Counted from the stretch's first letter, positions 47,647-56,849 are shown. The stretch is DNA of 64,000 nt from Natrinema sp. DC36 (GCF_020405225.1 NZ_CP084472.1:3162001-3226000); one strand, 5' to 3'. Program-made: numbers and translations. Notes: generated by a model not told the origin, from the letters alone.

Positions 47647-48513
47647 TCAACAGAGACCCATTCCGGCACAGATCGTGCCGGCACCGACAGCACATCCGTA
47701 ATTATTGATCGCGTCGACGATCACGAAGCAGGCCGCACCGCAAGCACCGTACCCCCAAACGCTTCCGAGGAAGGGAGCGCACGCTTGGAGACATGCATAG
47801 CGGGAAACCGAGCCGGTAGCGCCTTCACAGAGAGTCCCGACGATCGCCGTACATCCGCCACAGCCGAGCGCGTCTTGCCAATCCTGTGCGGATACACCCC
47901 CGTTAATATCCGTTGAGGTGGTGCTGGCCGGCTTCTGAATGGGTTCTTGCTGTATAACCGACGCGGATCCCTGTTGATCGGCGGTGAACGTCTTCTGTTC
48001 GAGTCTGCCCGTCGAGTTCGAAGCCACAGAGACTCCCTGGCCTGTAGTCAGCGGTTCGACCGTCCGTCCAAACGCCATCATCGGCTCTCTCGTACTCGTT
48101 TCCGCGTCCGGAGTCGTATCGACGACGATAGAGAATAGTATTCCGGCGGACCCCTGTTGGGGGCGGTTGGACTGGTACCCGCTGAAGATGATCACTGGGT
48201 CTGTCTTGTTTATTTCCGGATCGTCCGTCTCGAACGCGATCCCAAACTGGCCGGCAGCCTCAACGTTCGACTCCGTTCGCATCGCGTTATCGATGTTCTT
48301 GGCTGCTGACGAGTCCAGTACGTAACTGAGTTCTTTTCGCGCCTCGGATTCCGAAATCTCAGTTCTGCTCACGATCTCGAAATCGGGTGTGTCGTCCTCT
48401 GCAGCGACGGTGTTCGACATGGAACCGAGCGTTACGGAAGCCGCACTTGCCGCGGCAGCGTTCCTGAGCAATCGACGCCGGCTGAACCTGTTATTGTTCG
48501 GATCTTCAGTCAT
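47647..48513 (-). CDS. Halocin C8-like precursor (Tat-exported peptide antibiotic)
   Basis: A 288-residue precursor from the ATG at 48513 (an upstream in-frame GTG at 48534 would give 295). The twin-arginine signal (FSRRRLLRNAAAASAASVTL) ends near TVAA-EDD. The middle (~35-195) is polar and could correspond to the HalI immunity part of ProC8. The last ~72 residues are Gly/Ala/Cys-rich with ten cysteines, opening LGCGGCTAIVGTLC and ending ICAGMGLC. Halocin C8 (from memory) likewise opens GCSAC and ends AGLC with ten cysteines, and comes from a ~283-residue Tat precursor. Processing, disulfides and activity are inferred. The AT-rich upstream region and weaker GC content hint at transfer. Confidence 0.88.
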   Translation of the reverse strand: MTEDPNNNRFSRRRLLRNAAAASAASVTLGSMSNTVAAEDDTPDFEIVSRTEISESEARKELSYVLDSSAAKNIDNAMRTESNVEAAGQFGIAFETDDPEINKTDPVIIFSGYQSNRPQQGSAGILFSIVVDTTPDAETSTREPMMAFGRTVEPLTTGQGVSVASNSTGRLEQKTFTADQQGSASVIQQEPIQKPASTTSTDINGGVSAQDWQDALGCGGCTAIVGTLCEGATGSVSRYACLQACAPFLGSVWGYGACGAACFVIVDAINNYGCAVGAGTICAGMGLC

Positions 48514-48565
48514 TGTCTGCAGATAGTCATTCACTTTATCAATTATTGAATTATTCCTATTTTCT

Positions 48566-48580
48566 CAAAATATAATACTG
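48566..48580 (-). promoter_or_regulatory. AT-rich promoter of the halocin-like gene
   Basis: On the minus strand CAGTATTATATTTTG is a strong TATA-type sequence within a ~70 bp stretch (48535-48605) that is mostly A/T, unlike the rest of the window. It would start transcription near 48540-48546, either just before the in-frame GTG (48534) or ~30 bases before the preferred ATG (48513). Confidence 0.45.
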
Positions 48581-48720
48581 AGGAGAATATTTTTATTACG
48601 TGGTCTCGATTATCGAACCTTGATTGATGTGGGAGAAGCGGCAACGGCTGACAGATTACCGCAGCGACGCCGATAAAATAGTACGGCTTCGAGGGATGGC
48701 GAGTGATCGGCAGAATCAAG

Positions 48721-50097
48721 TTACGCGTCGGCCTTCGCGTCGGCCAGCGCCTCGTACATGTCGTCGACGAGTTCCTCGGCGCGGTCACTGTCGCGGGCTT
48801 CGGCGTAGATCCGGACGAGCGGTTCGGTCCCGGAGGGGCGGGCGAGCACCCATGCGTCGCCGTGATCCAGCCGGTAGCCGTCGCGGGTGTTGAGCGCCGC
48901 ATCGGACGCCTGAGCGTGGTTAGCCGCCGCGTCGAGCATCGCGTCGCGCTCGGCCGTCGACTCGTACTCGACGTTCCGACGCACGTTTACGTAGCCGTCG
49001 TAGGGGGCGACGATCTCGCTGACCGGGCGCTCGGCGACTAACTCGAGGAAGCGCGCTGCAGTGAACGCCCCGTCCCGAGAGAGCCGGTATTCGGGGAAGA
49101 AGATCCCGCCGTTACCCTCGCCGGCGATCGGCACCCGCTCGCCGTTGGCCTCGAGTTCCTCGATGCGAGTGATGATGTTGGTCGAGCCGATGGGGGTCAA
49201 CTCGAGTTCGGCCCCGACCTCGGTGACCACGTCGACGAGTCGCTGGGAGACGTTGACCGCGGAGACGGTGGTGTCGCCGACCTCGAGTTCGGCGGCGGCA
49301 AGCGCGGCGAGCGTGGCGTCACCCTCGACGTAGTCGCCGTTCTCGTCGAAGAAGATCGCGCGGTCGGCGTCGCCGTCGTGGGCGATGCCGACGTCGGCGT
49401 CGGTCGCCCGGACGAGGCGGCCGAGGTCCGCGAGGTTGTCCGGAACCGGTTCGGGGTCGCGACCCGGGAAGTGACCGTCGGGCTGGGCGTTGACGGTGAC
49501 CACGCGACAGCCCAGTTCCCGGAAGAACTCGGGGCTGGTGAGCGCGCCCGCGCCGTGGCCCGGATCGAGCGCGACGGTGAGATCGGCGTCGGCGATCGAC
49601 TCCCGATCGGACGCCGCGAGCAATCCGTCGACGTACTCCCGGCACACGCCGTCGATCTCGCGGACGCGTCCCGTCTCGTCCCAGGAGGCGACAGTAAACG
49701 ACTCCGCGAGAAGCGTCTCCTCGATCGTCTCGAGGGCCGAGATCGAGAGTTCGACGCCGTCGCTCCCGACGAGTTTGACGCCGTTGTACGGCGGCGGGTT
49801 GTGCGAGGCCGTGATTACCATGACCGGTATCCCTTCGCGTTCGGCGTAGGCCTGTGCCCCCGGCGTGGGGACGATCCCGAGGCGGTCGACATCGGTCCCC
49901 GTACTCGCCAGTCCGCTGGCGGCCGCGTCGGCCAGCATCCGCCCCGTGTGACGGGTGTCGCGAGCGATGGCAACCCGGTCCCCACCGCGACCGCCGCCCC
50001 AGGTCGTCCCCGCCGCTTTCGCGACGCGCAGGACGAACGCGGGCGTCAACTCCTCGTTGGCGACGCCCCGCGTCCCACTCGATCCGAAGACTTGCAT
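48721..50097 (-). CDS. glmM: Phosphoglucosamine/phosphomannomutase family protein
   Basis: A 458-residue alpha-D-phosphohexomutase. All four family motifs are present: the phosphoserine loop VMVITASHNPPPYNGVKLVG, the metal loop IAHDGDADRAIFFDENG, the sugar-binding loop IAGEGNGGIFFPE and the phosphate loop LARPSGTEPLVRIYAEA. The start MQVFGSSGTRGVANEE with FGSSGTRG favours the archaeal phosphoglucosamine mutase branch, but glucose or mannose specificity cannot be excluded. The ATG at 50097 is preferred over the adjacent one at 50100. Confidence 0.9.
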   Translation of the reverse strand: MQVFGSSGTRGVANEELTPAFVLRVAKAAGTTWGGGRGGDRVAIARDTRHTGRMLADAAASGLASTGTDVDRLGIVPTPGAQAYAEREGIPVMVITASHNPPPYNGVKLVGSDGVELSISALETIEETLLAESFTVASWDETGRVREIDGVCREYVDGLLAASDRESIADADLTVALDPGHGAGALTSPEFFRELGCRVVTVNAQPDGHFPGRDPEPVPDNLADLGRLVRATDADVGIAHDGDADRAIFFDENGDYVEGDATLAALAAAELEVGDTTVSAVNVSQRLVDVVTEVGAELELTPIGSTNIITRIEELEANGERVPIAGEGNGGIFFPEYRLSRDGAFTAARFLELVAERPVSEIVAPYDGYVNVRRNVEYESTAERDAMLDAAANHAQASDAALNTRDGYRLDHGDAWVLARPSGTEPLVRIYAEARDSDRAEELVDDMYEALADAKADA

Positions 50098-50222
50098 CAC
50101 GTGATACTCTAACCGGACCCCCCAAAGGGATTCCGCAAACGGATTCCGATGCGGCGGCCGCCGTCGTCCCTCGCGGCAGCGCGGGACGGAACGTTTTCGG
50201 CCCGTCCCCGTGACGTTCCCGT

Positions 50223-51116
50223 ATGGATTCGATCGAGGAAAAGCGCGTCTACGGCGACCGCGGAGGGGCAGTCACCGCGTACGTCGCGAGTGCAATGGGT
50301 ATCGTTCGCGTGCGCGTCGCCGGCGACACCGTCGGCGAATTCGGTCTCTGTGAACGCTGTTCGGCTCGAGACGTGACGGCGAGCCGGGACGCGGTCGCCA
50401 TCGCGACCGACGAGGACGTCCGAGTACTCGCCCTCGAGGACGGAGCCGGAACGGATCACAGCGGCGGTGACGACGGCGACGCGTCGGTCGCGGCCGAGGA
50501 GGAGACGTTCGTCGGGACGGGGTTCGGCCCGGCGGTCGCCGTCAGCTACGACGATGACGGTGACCTCCTCGCGGCCGATCCGGACGGTCGCGTCGCGTGT
50601 CGAGCCGCGGACTCGAGCGAGTGGACCGCGCTCGCGGACGAGACCGTCGCGCCGGTGCGAGCGATCGACGGTGATCTCGTCGGGACGGCGGACGGCGTCT
50701 ACCGCGTTCAGGACGGCGGACTCGACCACGCCGGACTGACCGACGTGCGCGACATATCGGCGGCCGGCGTCCCGCTCGCCGCCACCGCGGACGGACTCTA
50801 CAAGCTCGGCAACGGCTGGATGGCGGTCCTCGAGGGGGCGTTCAACGCCGTCGGAGCCGATCCGCGCTCGGAGCCGGGCCAGCTCGTTCGCGCGCACGCG
50901 GTCACGGACGAGACGATTTACGAGTACGCGCCCAACGACGACGCGTGGCGCGAATCCGCTCGGTCGACCGATTCCGTGATCGGCTTCGGCTACGGTGAGA
51001 CGACCTACGCCGTGACGGAGCAGGGGGCCTTCCTCGCGGCGAGCGACGGGGAGTGGCGGACGCGAACGCTCGGTGTCAAGGACGTGACGGGGATTGCGAT
51101 CCCTCGACGAAAGTGA
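50223..51116 (+). CDS. HVO_0234-type beta-propeller protein
   Basis: A 297-residue cytoplasmic, all-beta protein opening MDSIEEKRVYGDRGGAVTAY. Repeating strand-turn units (VAIATDEDVRVLALEDG, LLAADPDGRVACRAADSSEW, LVGTADGVYRVQDGGLDHAG, PLAATADGLYKLGNGWMAVL, TYAVTEQGAFLAASDGEWRT) suggest a six- or seven-bladed propeller. I recall it as the family of Haloferax HVO_0234, whose function is unknown. A low-complexity Asp/Gly insert (~82-95) lies between blades. It has no signal peptide. Confidence 0.75.
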   Translation: MDSIEEKRVYGDRGGAVTAYVASAMGIVRVRVAGDTVGEFGLCERCSARDVTASRDAVAIATDEDVRVLALEDGAGTDHSGGDDGDASVAAEEETFVGTGFGPAVAVSYDDDGDLLAADPDGRVACRAADSSEWTALADETVAPVRAIDGDLVGTADGVYRVQDGGLDHAGLTDVRDISAAGVPLAATADGLYKLGNGWMAVLEGAFNAVGADPRSEPGQLVRAHAVTDETIYEYAPNDDAWRESARSTDSVIGFGYGETTYAVTEQGAFLAASDGEWRTRTLGVKDVTGIAIPRRK

Positions 51117-51218
51117 AATTGGCGTCCCGACGATGTCGGTGAGTGCACGTCTGAGACAGCCGGTCGGGCGCGATGTCTGACGGACGTTTAACTATACGGG
51201 ATTATTCTCTGTGAATAC

Positions 51219-51746
51219 ATGAGCGAACTACCACGCCGACGACTACTGGCCGTGACCGGCACCGCACTCACGGGTGCGGTCGCCGGCTGCACGGGCAGCG
51301 ACGACGACGCAGGGAACGGGAACGGTGACGGGAGCGGAAACGGGGACGGAAACGAACCCACCGCGCCCGAGAACGAACCGACCGATGCGACGAACGGCAC
51401 GCTCCTCGGGAAAATCTCCGTCGAGAATCTGAACGACGAATCGCATACGGTCGACGTCATCGTCGAGTTCGGCGGCGATCCCGAACACTGGTCGACCCAC
51501 GAACTCGCGGCCGACAGCGGCGCGGAGCTCGAGCGGAACTGGTCGACCGAACCGGGTGCGTTCAACATCATGTTCCGGCTCGACGGGGGGGAACCGATCC
51601 AGGTCACGCCGGCGAAGTGGAACGATCCGGACTGCATCAACGTCTTCGCGCTGGTCACCCGAAACGGCGAACTGAAGATTCTGAGCGATACCGACGGCGG
51701 CGCGTGCGGCGACGGCGATGCGACGGTTGACGACGCCGAGGCGTGA
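51219..51746 (+). CDS. Tat lipoprotein with a small beta domain
   Basis: A 175-residue protein. The twin-arginine signal and lipobox ([20 protein letters not shown] then VAGC) predict an extracellular lipoprotein. A Gly/Asn/Asp/Pro linker runs to ~residue 60. The domain after it (~65-165: GKISVENLNDESHTVDVIVE, WSTHELAADSGAELERNWST, INVFALVTRNGELKIL) looks like an Ig-like sandwich with two Cys (DCINV, ACGDG) that may pair. No family is recognised and no functional link to Prs, the next gene, is visible. Confidence 0.7.
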   Translation: MSELPRRRLLAVTGTALTGAVAGCTGSDDDAGNGNGDGSGNGDGNEPTAPENEPTDATNGTLLGKISVENLNDESHTVDVIVEFGGDPEHWSTHELAADSGAELERNWSTEPGAFNIMFRLDGGEPIQVTPAKWNDPDCINVFALVTRNGELKILSDTDGGACGDGDATVDDAEA

Positions 51747-51848
51747 GCGAGCAATCGGATCGCGACGACGCGTTTTTCGCGGACGGTGCGAGTCGACTCT
51801 CGGTCCGAGAACGAAAACTGGTTTACCCCCCGGCCTGTCCCACCGACT

Positions 51849-52706
51849 ATGATCGTCAGCGGATCGGCGTCGCAGGCTCTCGCCGCGGCGCTCGCTCGAG
51901 AACTCGAGGAACCGCTCGCCGCCGTCGAATACGACCGCTTTCCCGACGGCGAACTGCTCGCGGCCGTCCCGGAACTGGCCGACGCTGATCCGGACCGAGC
52001 GGTGATCGTCGCCTCGACCGTCTCGAGCGACGCCCACCTCGAGGTGCTCCAGTTACAGGACGCCGCTCGCGAGGCGGGCGTCGAGGAGATCGTCACCGTG
52101 CTGCCGTACATGGGCTACGCTCGACAGGACGAGGCCTTCGAGGCAGGTCATCCGGTTTCCGCGCGGGCGGTCGCCCGTTCGATTTCGACCGGTGCGGACC
52201 GCGTGCTCACCGTCAACCCCCACGAGGCGGCCGTCTGCGAGTTCTTCGAACCGGCGGCGACGGCCGTCGACGCGGCGGGCCGACTGGCCGAGCCGCTACC
52301 CGACGACCTCGCGGAGCCGATCTTTCTCTCCCCAGACGCCGGCGCGATCGATCTCGCCGAGACGGTCCGGGACGCCGCCGGCGCAGGTGAGATCGATTAC
52401 TTCGAGAAGACCCGCCACTCCGGTACCGACGTCGAGATATCCCCGAACGACGTCGACGTAGCCGGCCGCGACGTCGTCGTCGTCGACGATATCATCGCGA
52501 CGGGGTCCACGATGAGCGAGGCCGTCAGCGTCCTGCAGCAGCGAAACGTGGGGCGCGTGTTCGTCACCTGTGTCCACCCGCTGCTGGCCCGTAACGCCGT
52601 CACGAAGCTCTCGCGGGCCGGCGTCGAGGCGATCTACGGCACCGACACCATCGAGCGCGGGGTCAGCACCGTCTCCGTCGCACCGACCCTCGCAAGACAC
52701 CTGTAA
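51849..52706 (+). CDS. prs: Ribose-phosphate diphosphokinase (PRPP synthase)
   Basis: A 285-residue enzyme making PRPP from ribose-5-phosphate and ATP for nucleotide, His and Trp synthesis. Seen are YDRFPDGELLAAVPEL, the region VTVLPYMGYARQDEAF, VNPHEAAVCEFFEPAAT, SPDAGAIDLAETVRDAAG and the PRPP loop DVVVVDDIIATGSTMSEAV. The short length fits the haloarchaeal class. The ATG at 51849 (MIVSGSASQALAAAL) is chosen; 21 upstream in-frame codons look untranslated. Confidence 0.95.
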   Translation: MIVSGSASQALAAALARELEEPLAAVEYDRFPDGELLAAVPELADADPDRAVIVASTVSSDAHLEVLQLQDAAREAGVEEIVTVLPYMGYARQDEAFEAGHPVSARAVARSISTGADRVLTVNPHEAAVCEFFEPAATAVDAAGRLAEPLPDDLAEPIFLSPDAGAIDLAETVRDAAGAGEIDYFEKTRHSGTDVEISPNDVDVAGRDVVVVDDIIATGSTMSEAVSVLQQRNVGRVFVTCVHPLLARNAVTKLSRAGVEAIYGTDTIERGVSTVSVAPTLARHL

Positions 52707-52810
52707 GCAAACGATTAAGTAGTCCCCGTCCAGTCACCTAGTTGTTAGCGCGTGGCACGAGACTTGCTCGGCCACACGAGACGCCGCGGATATCGAACGA
52801 CATCGACTCG

Positions 52811-53353
52811 ATGCACGGAATCGTCCACAAAACCCTCAAAGAGTACGTCGTCGCCCGGACCGACGACGACACGTGGGGCACGATCGTCGACCGCTCCGAC
52901 CTCGAGCCGAAGCTGTACCTGCCCGTCACCCACTACGACGACGGCGAGATCGACGCCATCCTCGAGACACTGTCGACGATGGCCACCCAGGACAGGCACG
53001 CGATCGAACGCGACTTCGGCCGAACCCTCGCACCGGAACTGCTGTCGACGTTCAGCGCTCACTTCCGTCGCGACTGGGACCTACCAGAACTGCTCGACTC
53101 GCTCGAGGCGGTCATCGACGACGTCGACGCTGCCACCGAGGGAACCGTGCTGCCTGCACTCTCCTGTCACCGCGAATCCGACGCTGCGGTCGTCACGTAC
53201 GAGCCGGGCCGCGACACGCGATACTGCGGCCTCGCCCACGGGATCCTCGACGGAATCGTCGCCGCGTTCGACGCCGACGCGACCGTCGCGGAAACGGCCT
53301 GCGCCGACGACGGTGCCGACGCGTGCCAGTTCCGCGTCGACCTCGAGGCGTAA
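52811..53353 (+). CDS. HNOB (H-NOX)-fold protein lacking heme ligands
   Basis: A 180-residue protein from the ATG at 52811 (MHGIVHKTLKEYVVARTDDD), matching the heme-NO-binding domain over its full length: MxGxVxKxLxEYV start, TWGTIVDRSDL, DFGRTLAPELLSTFSAHF, then DLPELLDSLEAVIDDVD. Aligned by eye with bacterial H-NOX (LPEFMENLDNLHARV), the proximal heme His falls on Ile of EAVI, and the YxSxR propionate clamp reads YEPGR. Heme binding is thus doubtful. The end GADACQFRVDLEA is normal. The gene converges with a soluble PAS-histidine kinase, which could be its partner. Confidence 0.8.
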   Translation: MHGIVHKTLKEYVVARTDDDTWGTIVDRSDLEPKLYLPVTHYDDGEIDAILETLSTMATQDRHAIERDFGRTLAPELLSTFSAHFRRDWDLPELLDSLEAVIDDVDAATEGTVLPALSCHRESDAAVVTYEPGRDTRYCGLAHGILDGIVAAFDADATVAETACADDGADACQFRVDLEA

Positions 53354-53553
53354 CCGTCCCGCGTGGAGTCGCTCGGTACCGATAGGTGCGACCGGTCACA
53401 GGGAGTATCGTCGCCAACCGGGTGTTTCGTGATTCTCGACCCGATCGTGTCTCTCAGTCCTGTCTTCCAACGCTCTGAACGTCTCCGATACTCCCTCTCA
53501 GTACACGGCGGATCGCACGTCGGCTGTGCGATCGGTGTGAACAGTGCTGGGGA

Positions 53554-54573
53554 CTATAGCTCGATCTCGAACCGAGCACCGTGTGACGCGGACTCCGTCA
53601 CGGAGAGCTCCCAGTCGTGGACGGCGACTGCGTTCTCGACGATGGATAGCCCGAGTCCGCTGTTCCCGTCGGTCGAACGCGACGAGTAGCCGGCTTCGAA
53701 GATCGTTTCGCGTAACGGTGCCGGAACCCCGGGCCCGTCGTCTTCGACGTAGAAGCCGCGCCGATCCTCGAGGGAGCCCACGCCGATGGTAACCTCGTCG
53801 CCGCCGTGTTCGATCGCGTTGCGAAAGAGATTTTGTAAGATACTCGAGAGAATACTCCGATCAGCCTCGAAGGCGAGCGTCTCGCCGCGTTCGACGGTCG
53901 CGTTCTTGGTCTCGATGACGCCCCAGACGTCGTCAACGACGCCGTGGAGATCGACGATTTCGATGTCGTCGAGTTCCTGTTTCGAGAGTGTCACCGCGTC
54001 ATCGATGATAGCCGTCATCCGATTGAGCGCAGAGCGAACCTGCGCGGCCTGTTCCGGTGACGGATCCTCCATGAGTTCCTCCGTGTAACCGAGCGCGAGC
54101 GCCAGCGGGTTTCGGAGGTCGTGTGAGAGAACGTTCGATACCGTCGAGAGACGCTCGTTGCGCCTCTCGAGTTCTCGTTCGGTCCGTTTTCGATCGGAGA
54201 TCTCGAAGTGTTCCACGAGGACGTACAGTTCCCCGTCACGCTCGAACGTCGTCGCCCAGAGCAGGAACCACGATAACGAGTCGTCAGTCGTCGGGCAGGG
54301 ATATTCCAGCTGGAACCGCTCGTTTCGACCGTCGAGGAGGGATTTCAGTCCCTCGTACGCCTGCTCGGCATACGCATCGTCGTCGCGACTCGGCTCGCAG
54401 GCATCGAGGTAACTCGTTCCGACCATCGTGGAATCGTCGGTAAATCCGCCGTCCGTGCCGAACGCTTGCCACGCTGCGTTCGTGTACACGATCACACCGT
54501 CGGAATCGACGATCGCTACTTCCGAATCGAGTTCGTCGATAGCGCGGAGCGCGAGATCATCAGGTGTGGTCAT
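53554..54573 (-). CDS. PAS-sensor histidine kinase
   Basis: A 339-residue cytoplasmic kinase from the ATG at 54573 (MTTPDDLALRAIDELDSEVA). PAS ~10-120 (IVDSDGVIVYTNAAWQAFG, then VEHFEISDRKRTERELE). HisKA ~125-195 with the phospho-His in SNVLSHDLRNPLALALG. HATPase ~225-339 with NLFRNAIEHGG (N box), YVEDDGPGVPAP (G1) and NSGLGLSIVENAVAVHDW (G2). No membrane segment is present. The receiver partner is not adjacent; haloarchaeal kinases often work with dispersed receivers. It is convergent with the HNOB-like gene. Confidence 0.93.
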   Translation of the reverse strand: MTTPDDLALRAIDELDSEVAIVDSDGVIVYTNAAWQAFGTDGGFTDDSTMVGTSYLDACEPSRDDDAYAEQAYEGLKSLLDGRNERFQLEYPCPTTDDSLSWFLLWATTFERDGELYVLVEHFEISDRKRTERELERRNERLSTVSNVLSHDLRNPLALALGYTEELMEDPSPEQAAQVRSALNRMTAIIDDAVTLSKQELDDIEIVDLHGVVDDVWGVIETKNATVERGETLAFEADRSILSSILQNLFRNAIEHGGDEVTIGVGSLEDRRGFYVEDDGPGVPAPLRETIFEAGYSSRSTDGNSGLGLSIVENAVAVHDWELSVTESASHGARFEIEL

Positions 54574-54641
54574 ACACAACGGATGCCAGTCAGTCCATAT
54601 TAGACTTCGCACGCGGAACCGGTCGCTGGCCACGCTTGCGG

Positions 54642-56738
54642 TCAGCATCGACGGGCCAGCAACGCCCCGGAAACGGCCATCACGAGGGCGACGAGGGCCG
54701 CCGGGACGCCGAAGCCGGGGACCTTCTCGAGCGCCGCGGCCGGCCCGCCGCCGACGCGAACGGTGACGGTTTGCTCGCCGACGCCGATCTCGTATCGCCC
54801 GTTCTCGTCGAACTGGAGGGCCGCCTCGACCGTTGTCGACTCGCCGGGTCGGAGCGCCACCCACCGCTCGGCGACGACGCCCTCGGCGGTCCGGAACGCG
54901 ATGACGGCCGCCGCCGGTCGGTCGTCGGCGGATTCGACCGTTGCGGTCGCCGTCACCGACTCGCCGGGGTCGATCGTCTCGGACGAGAGCCGGAGGTCGG
55001 AGACGGTCACGCTCGTCGCCGACCGGACGACGGCGGTCAGCCGCTCGGAGCCGACGCGAACCGTGTACTCGCCGGGCTTCGACGGCGTCCACGAGAGACG
55101 GTGGCTCGTCCCCTCGCCGGGCGCGAGCGTCCCCTGCTCGTGGTCGACCACTCGGCCGTCAACCTGCAGGGTCGCATCGTAGGTCCCGTCGCGATCGCCG
55201 ACGTTATCGACCGTGACCGGGATCGACACGGATTCACCGACCGGAACTGCGATCACGTCGCCGTTCTCGCCGCCGGTCGCACCGATCGTCGACGAGTTCC
55301 AGCGCGGCCACTCCCGCTCACCCACTTCGATCGAGTCGGTTCCCAGCCCGTACTCGAAGACCGCAACCGGCTGGTCGAAGGCCGCTCCGTGCTGGCTCCG
55401 ACTCCACATTTCAGGGGTCGCTTCGGTCCGGGTGTACCGCTCGGCCATGGCCCGAACGTCCGTTCCGCCGTACTCTTCGAGCAGGCGGAGGAAGTCCGCC
55501 TCGGTGATCTCCCCCTCCCGGGCGTTCAGCGCGCGGAAGACGTCCTCGAGCGTGCGATCACCGTCGGTCGCGAGCCGCAGTCGGCGGTCTATCTCGCCGT
55601 AGACGAGCGCTCCCCTCGTGTAGTCGGTGTCCGGGTCGTCCCAGGTCGATCGGTCGACCAGTACCCCGTCGGCGTACCGTGATCGCTCCCCTCGCTCGAG
55701 GAGGTCGCTAAAGTCCCCGAAGTCGGTGCGCCCGGTCTCGAGGGCGATCAGACCCGCGTAGTAGTCGGCCTGGGCCTCGACCAGCCACTTCGCTTCGGCG
55801 GCGGTGTCGTCGTTCGAGTTGGAGAAGCGCTGGCGAACGTGAACGTACTCGTGGAACCAGACCGGGTTCGGCGTATCGAGACGTTGGTCGGCGACGACCC
55901 ACGCGTCCGATCGGCCGTACTTGAGCCCCGGTGGCCCCCAGTCGACGTCGTTCGGGACCGCGACGATGAATACCTCGTCGCTACGCATCCCGACATCGAG
56001 TCGGCCGCTGGCCTCCGCCAGCGCCGACAGGATCGCCTTGGGCGACTCCCGGAGGGTCGCGGCCTCGGGAACGACCAGCCTGAACGTCTCCCCGTCGACG
56101 GTCCGCCGGTGCTCTCGAACCGCACCGAAGAACGCGATGTCGCCGCCGGTCGCTCCCGGCCCGTCGACGCGAACCGACTTTTCGATGCCGACCGGATCGG
56201 TCCGACTGTACCGGATCGAAACGTCGGGCACCTGAACCACGCCCCAGTCACCGGTGTCGACGAACGTGTAGCCGTCGCTCGACGAGCCGACGGTTCCCTC
56301 GTCCCCTGTCCGATCGGCCGGCATCGTGTACCGGATCGTCGGCTCGTCGGTCGACTCGGTCCACTCGTATGTCCGCTCGCCCGTCCGTTCGAACCCCGTC
56401 GTCGACTCGACGATCGCTTCCGGCTGGAGCGTGATCTCGAGTTCCGTGACGGGATCCGGCACGCGGAGGGTCAACGTCGCCTCGAAGCGATCGGAGTCCG
56501 CCGGCCGGTGCCGGAGAACCGTCGTCCGGTGGAGTACATCGCCGGAGCCGCTCGTCGCCGCCACCGATTCGGTACTCGTTCCAACGGACGCGAGCGACTC
56601 GCCAGGCGCGCTTCCCGACCCGAAGTCGGCGGTCGACGCCGAATCGGCCGCCCCCACGGGCTCGAGCGCACCGACACCGGCCGGAAGACTTCCGACGAGT
56701 AAGACGACCAACACGACGACGGCGAGCCGAGATTTCAC
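54642..56738 (-). CDS. Surface zinc metallopeptidase with PGF-CTERM anchor
   Basis: A 698-residue secreted protein. There is a Sec signal peptide (MKSRLAVVVLVVLLVGSLPA). A beta-rich N-terminal domain precedes a gluzincin-type site: NPVWFHEYVHVRQRF gives HExxH (~residue 299) and WLVEAQADYYAG the third Glu (~322). The fold resembles M1/M61-like peptidases. Two CARDB/Ig-like domains follow (~485-650). The C-terminus is VPGFGVPAALVALVMAVSGA then LLARRC: a PGF motif, TM helix and basic end, the archaeosortase A (PGF-CTERM) sorting signal. It should be lipid-anchored to the outer face after sorting. Substrate is unknown. Confidence 0.85.
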   Translation of the reverse strand: MKSRLAVVVLVVLLVGSLPAGVGALEPVGAADSASTADFGSGSAPGESLASVGTSTESVAATSGSGDVLHRTTVLRHRPADSDRFEATLTLRVPDPVTELEITLQPEAIVESTTGFERTGERTYEWTESTDEPTIRYTMPADRTGDEGTVGSSSDGYTFVDTGDWGVVQVPDVSIRYSRTDPVGIEKSVRVDGPGATGGDIAFFGAVREHRRTVDGETFRLVVPEAATLRESPKAILSALAEASGRLDVGMRSDEVFIVAVPNDVDWGPPGLKYGRSDAWVVADQRLDTPNPVWFHEYVHVRQRFSNSNDDTAAEAKWLVEAQADYYAGLIALETGRTDFGDFSDLLERGERSRYADGVLVDRSTWDDPDTDYTRGALVYGEIDRRLRLATDGDRTLEDVFRALNAREGEITEADFLRLLEEYGGTDVRAMAERYTRTEATPEMWSRSQHGAAFDQPVAVFEYGLGTDSIEVGEREWPRWNSSTIGATGGENGDVIAVPVGESVSIPVTVDNVGDRDGTYDATLQVDGRVVDHEQGTLAPGEGTSHRLSWTPSKPGEYTVRVGSERLTAVVRSATSVTVSDLRLSSETIDPGESVTATATVESADDRPAAAVIAFRTAEGVVAERWVALRPGESTTVEAALQFDENGRYEIGVGEQTVTVRVGGGPAAALEKVPGFGVPAALVALVMAVSGALLARRC

Positions 56739-56849
56739 TACCCGTTGCTGGTCAGTCAGCGCTCAAGACTTTTATGGCAGCGTTACTGTCACTTTCTAAA
56801 GAAGCAAGCCCGATCAGAGCGATCCTATGAACGGCAGCCTCGTGACCGG

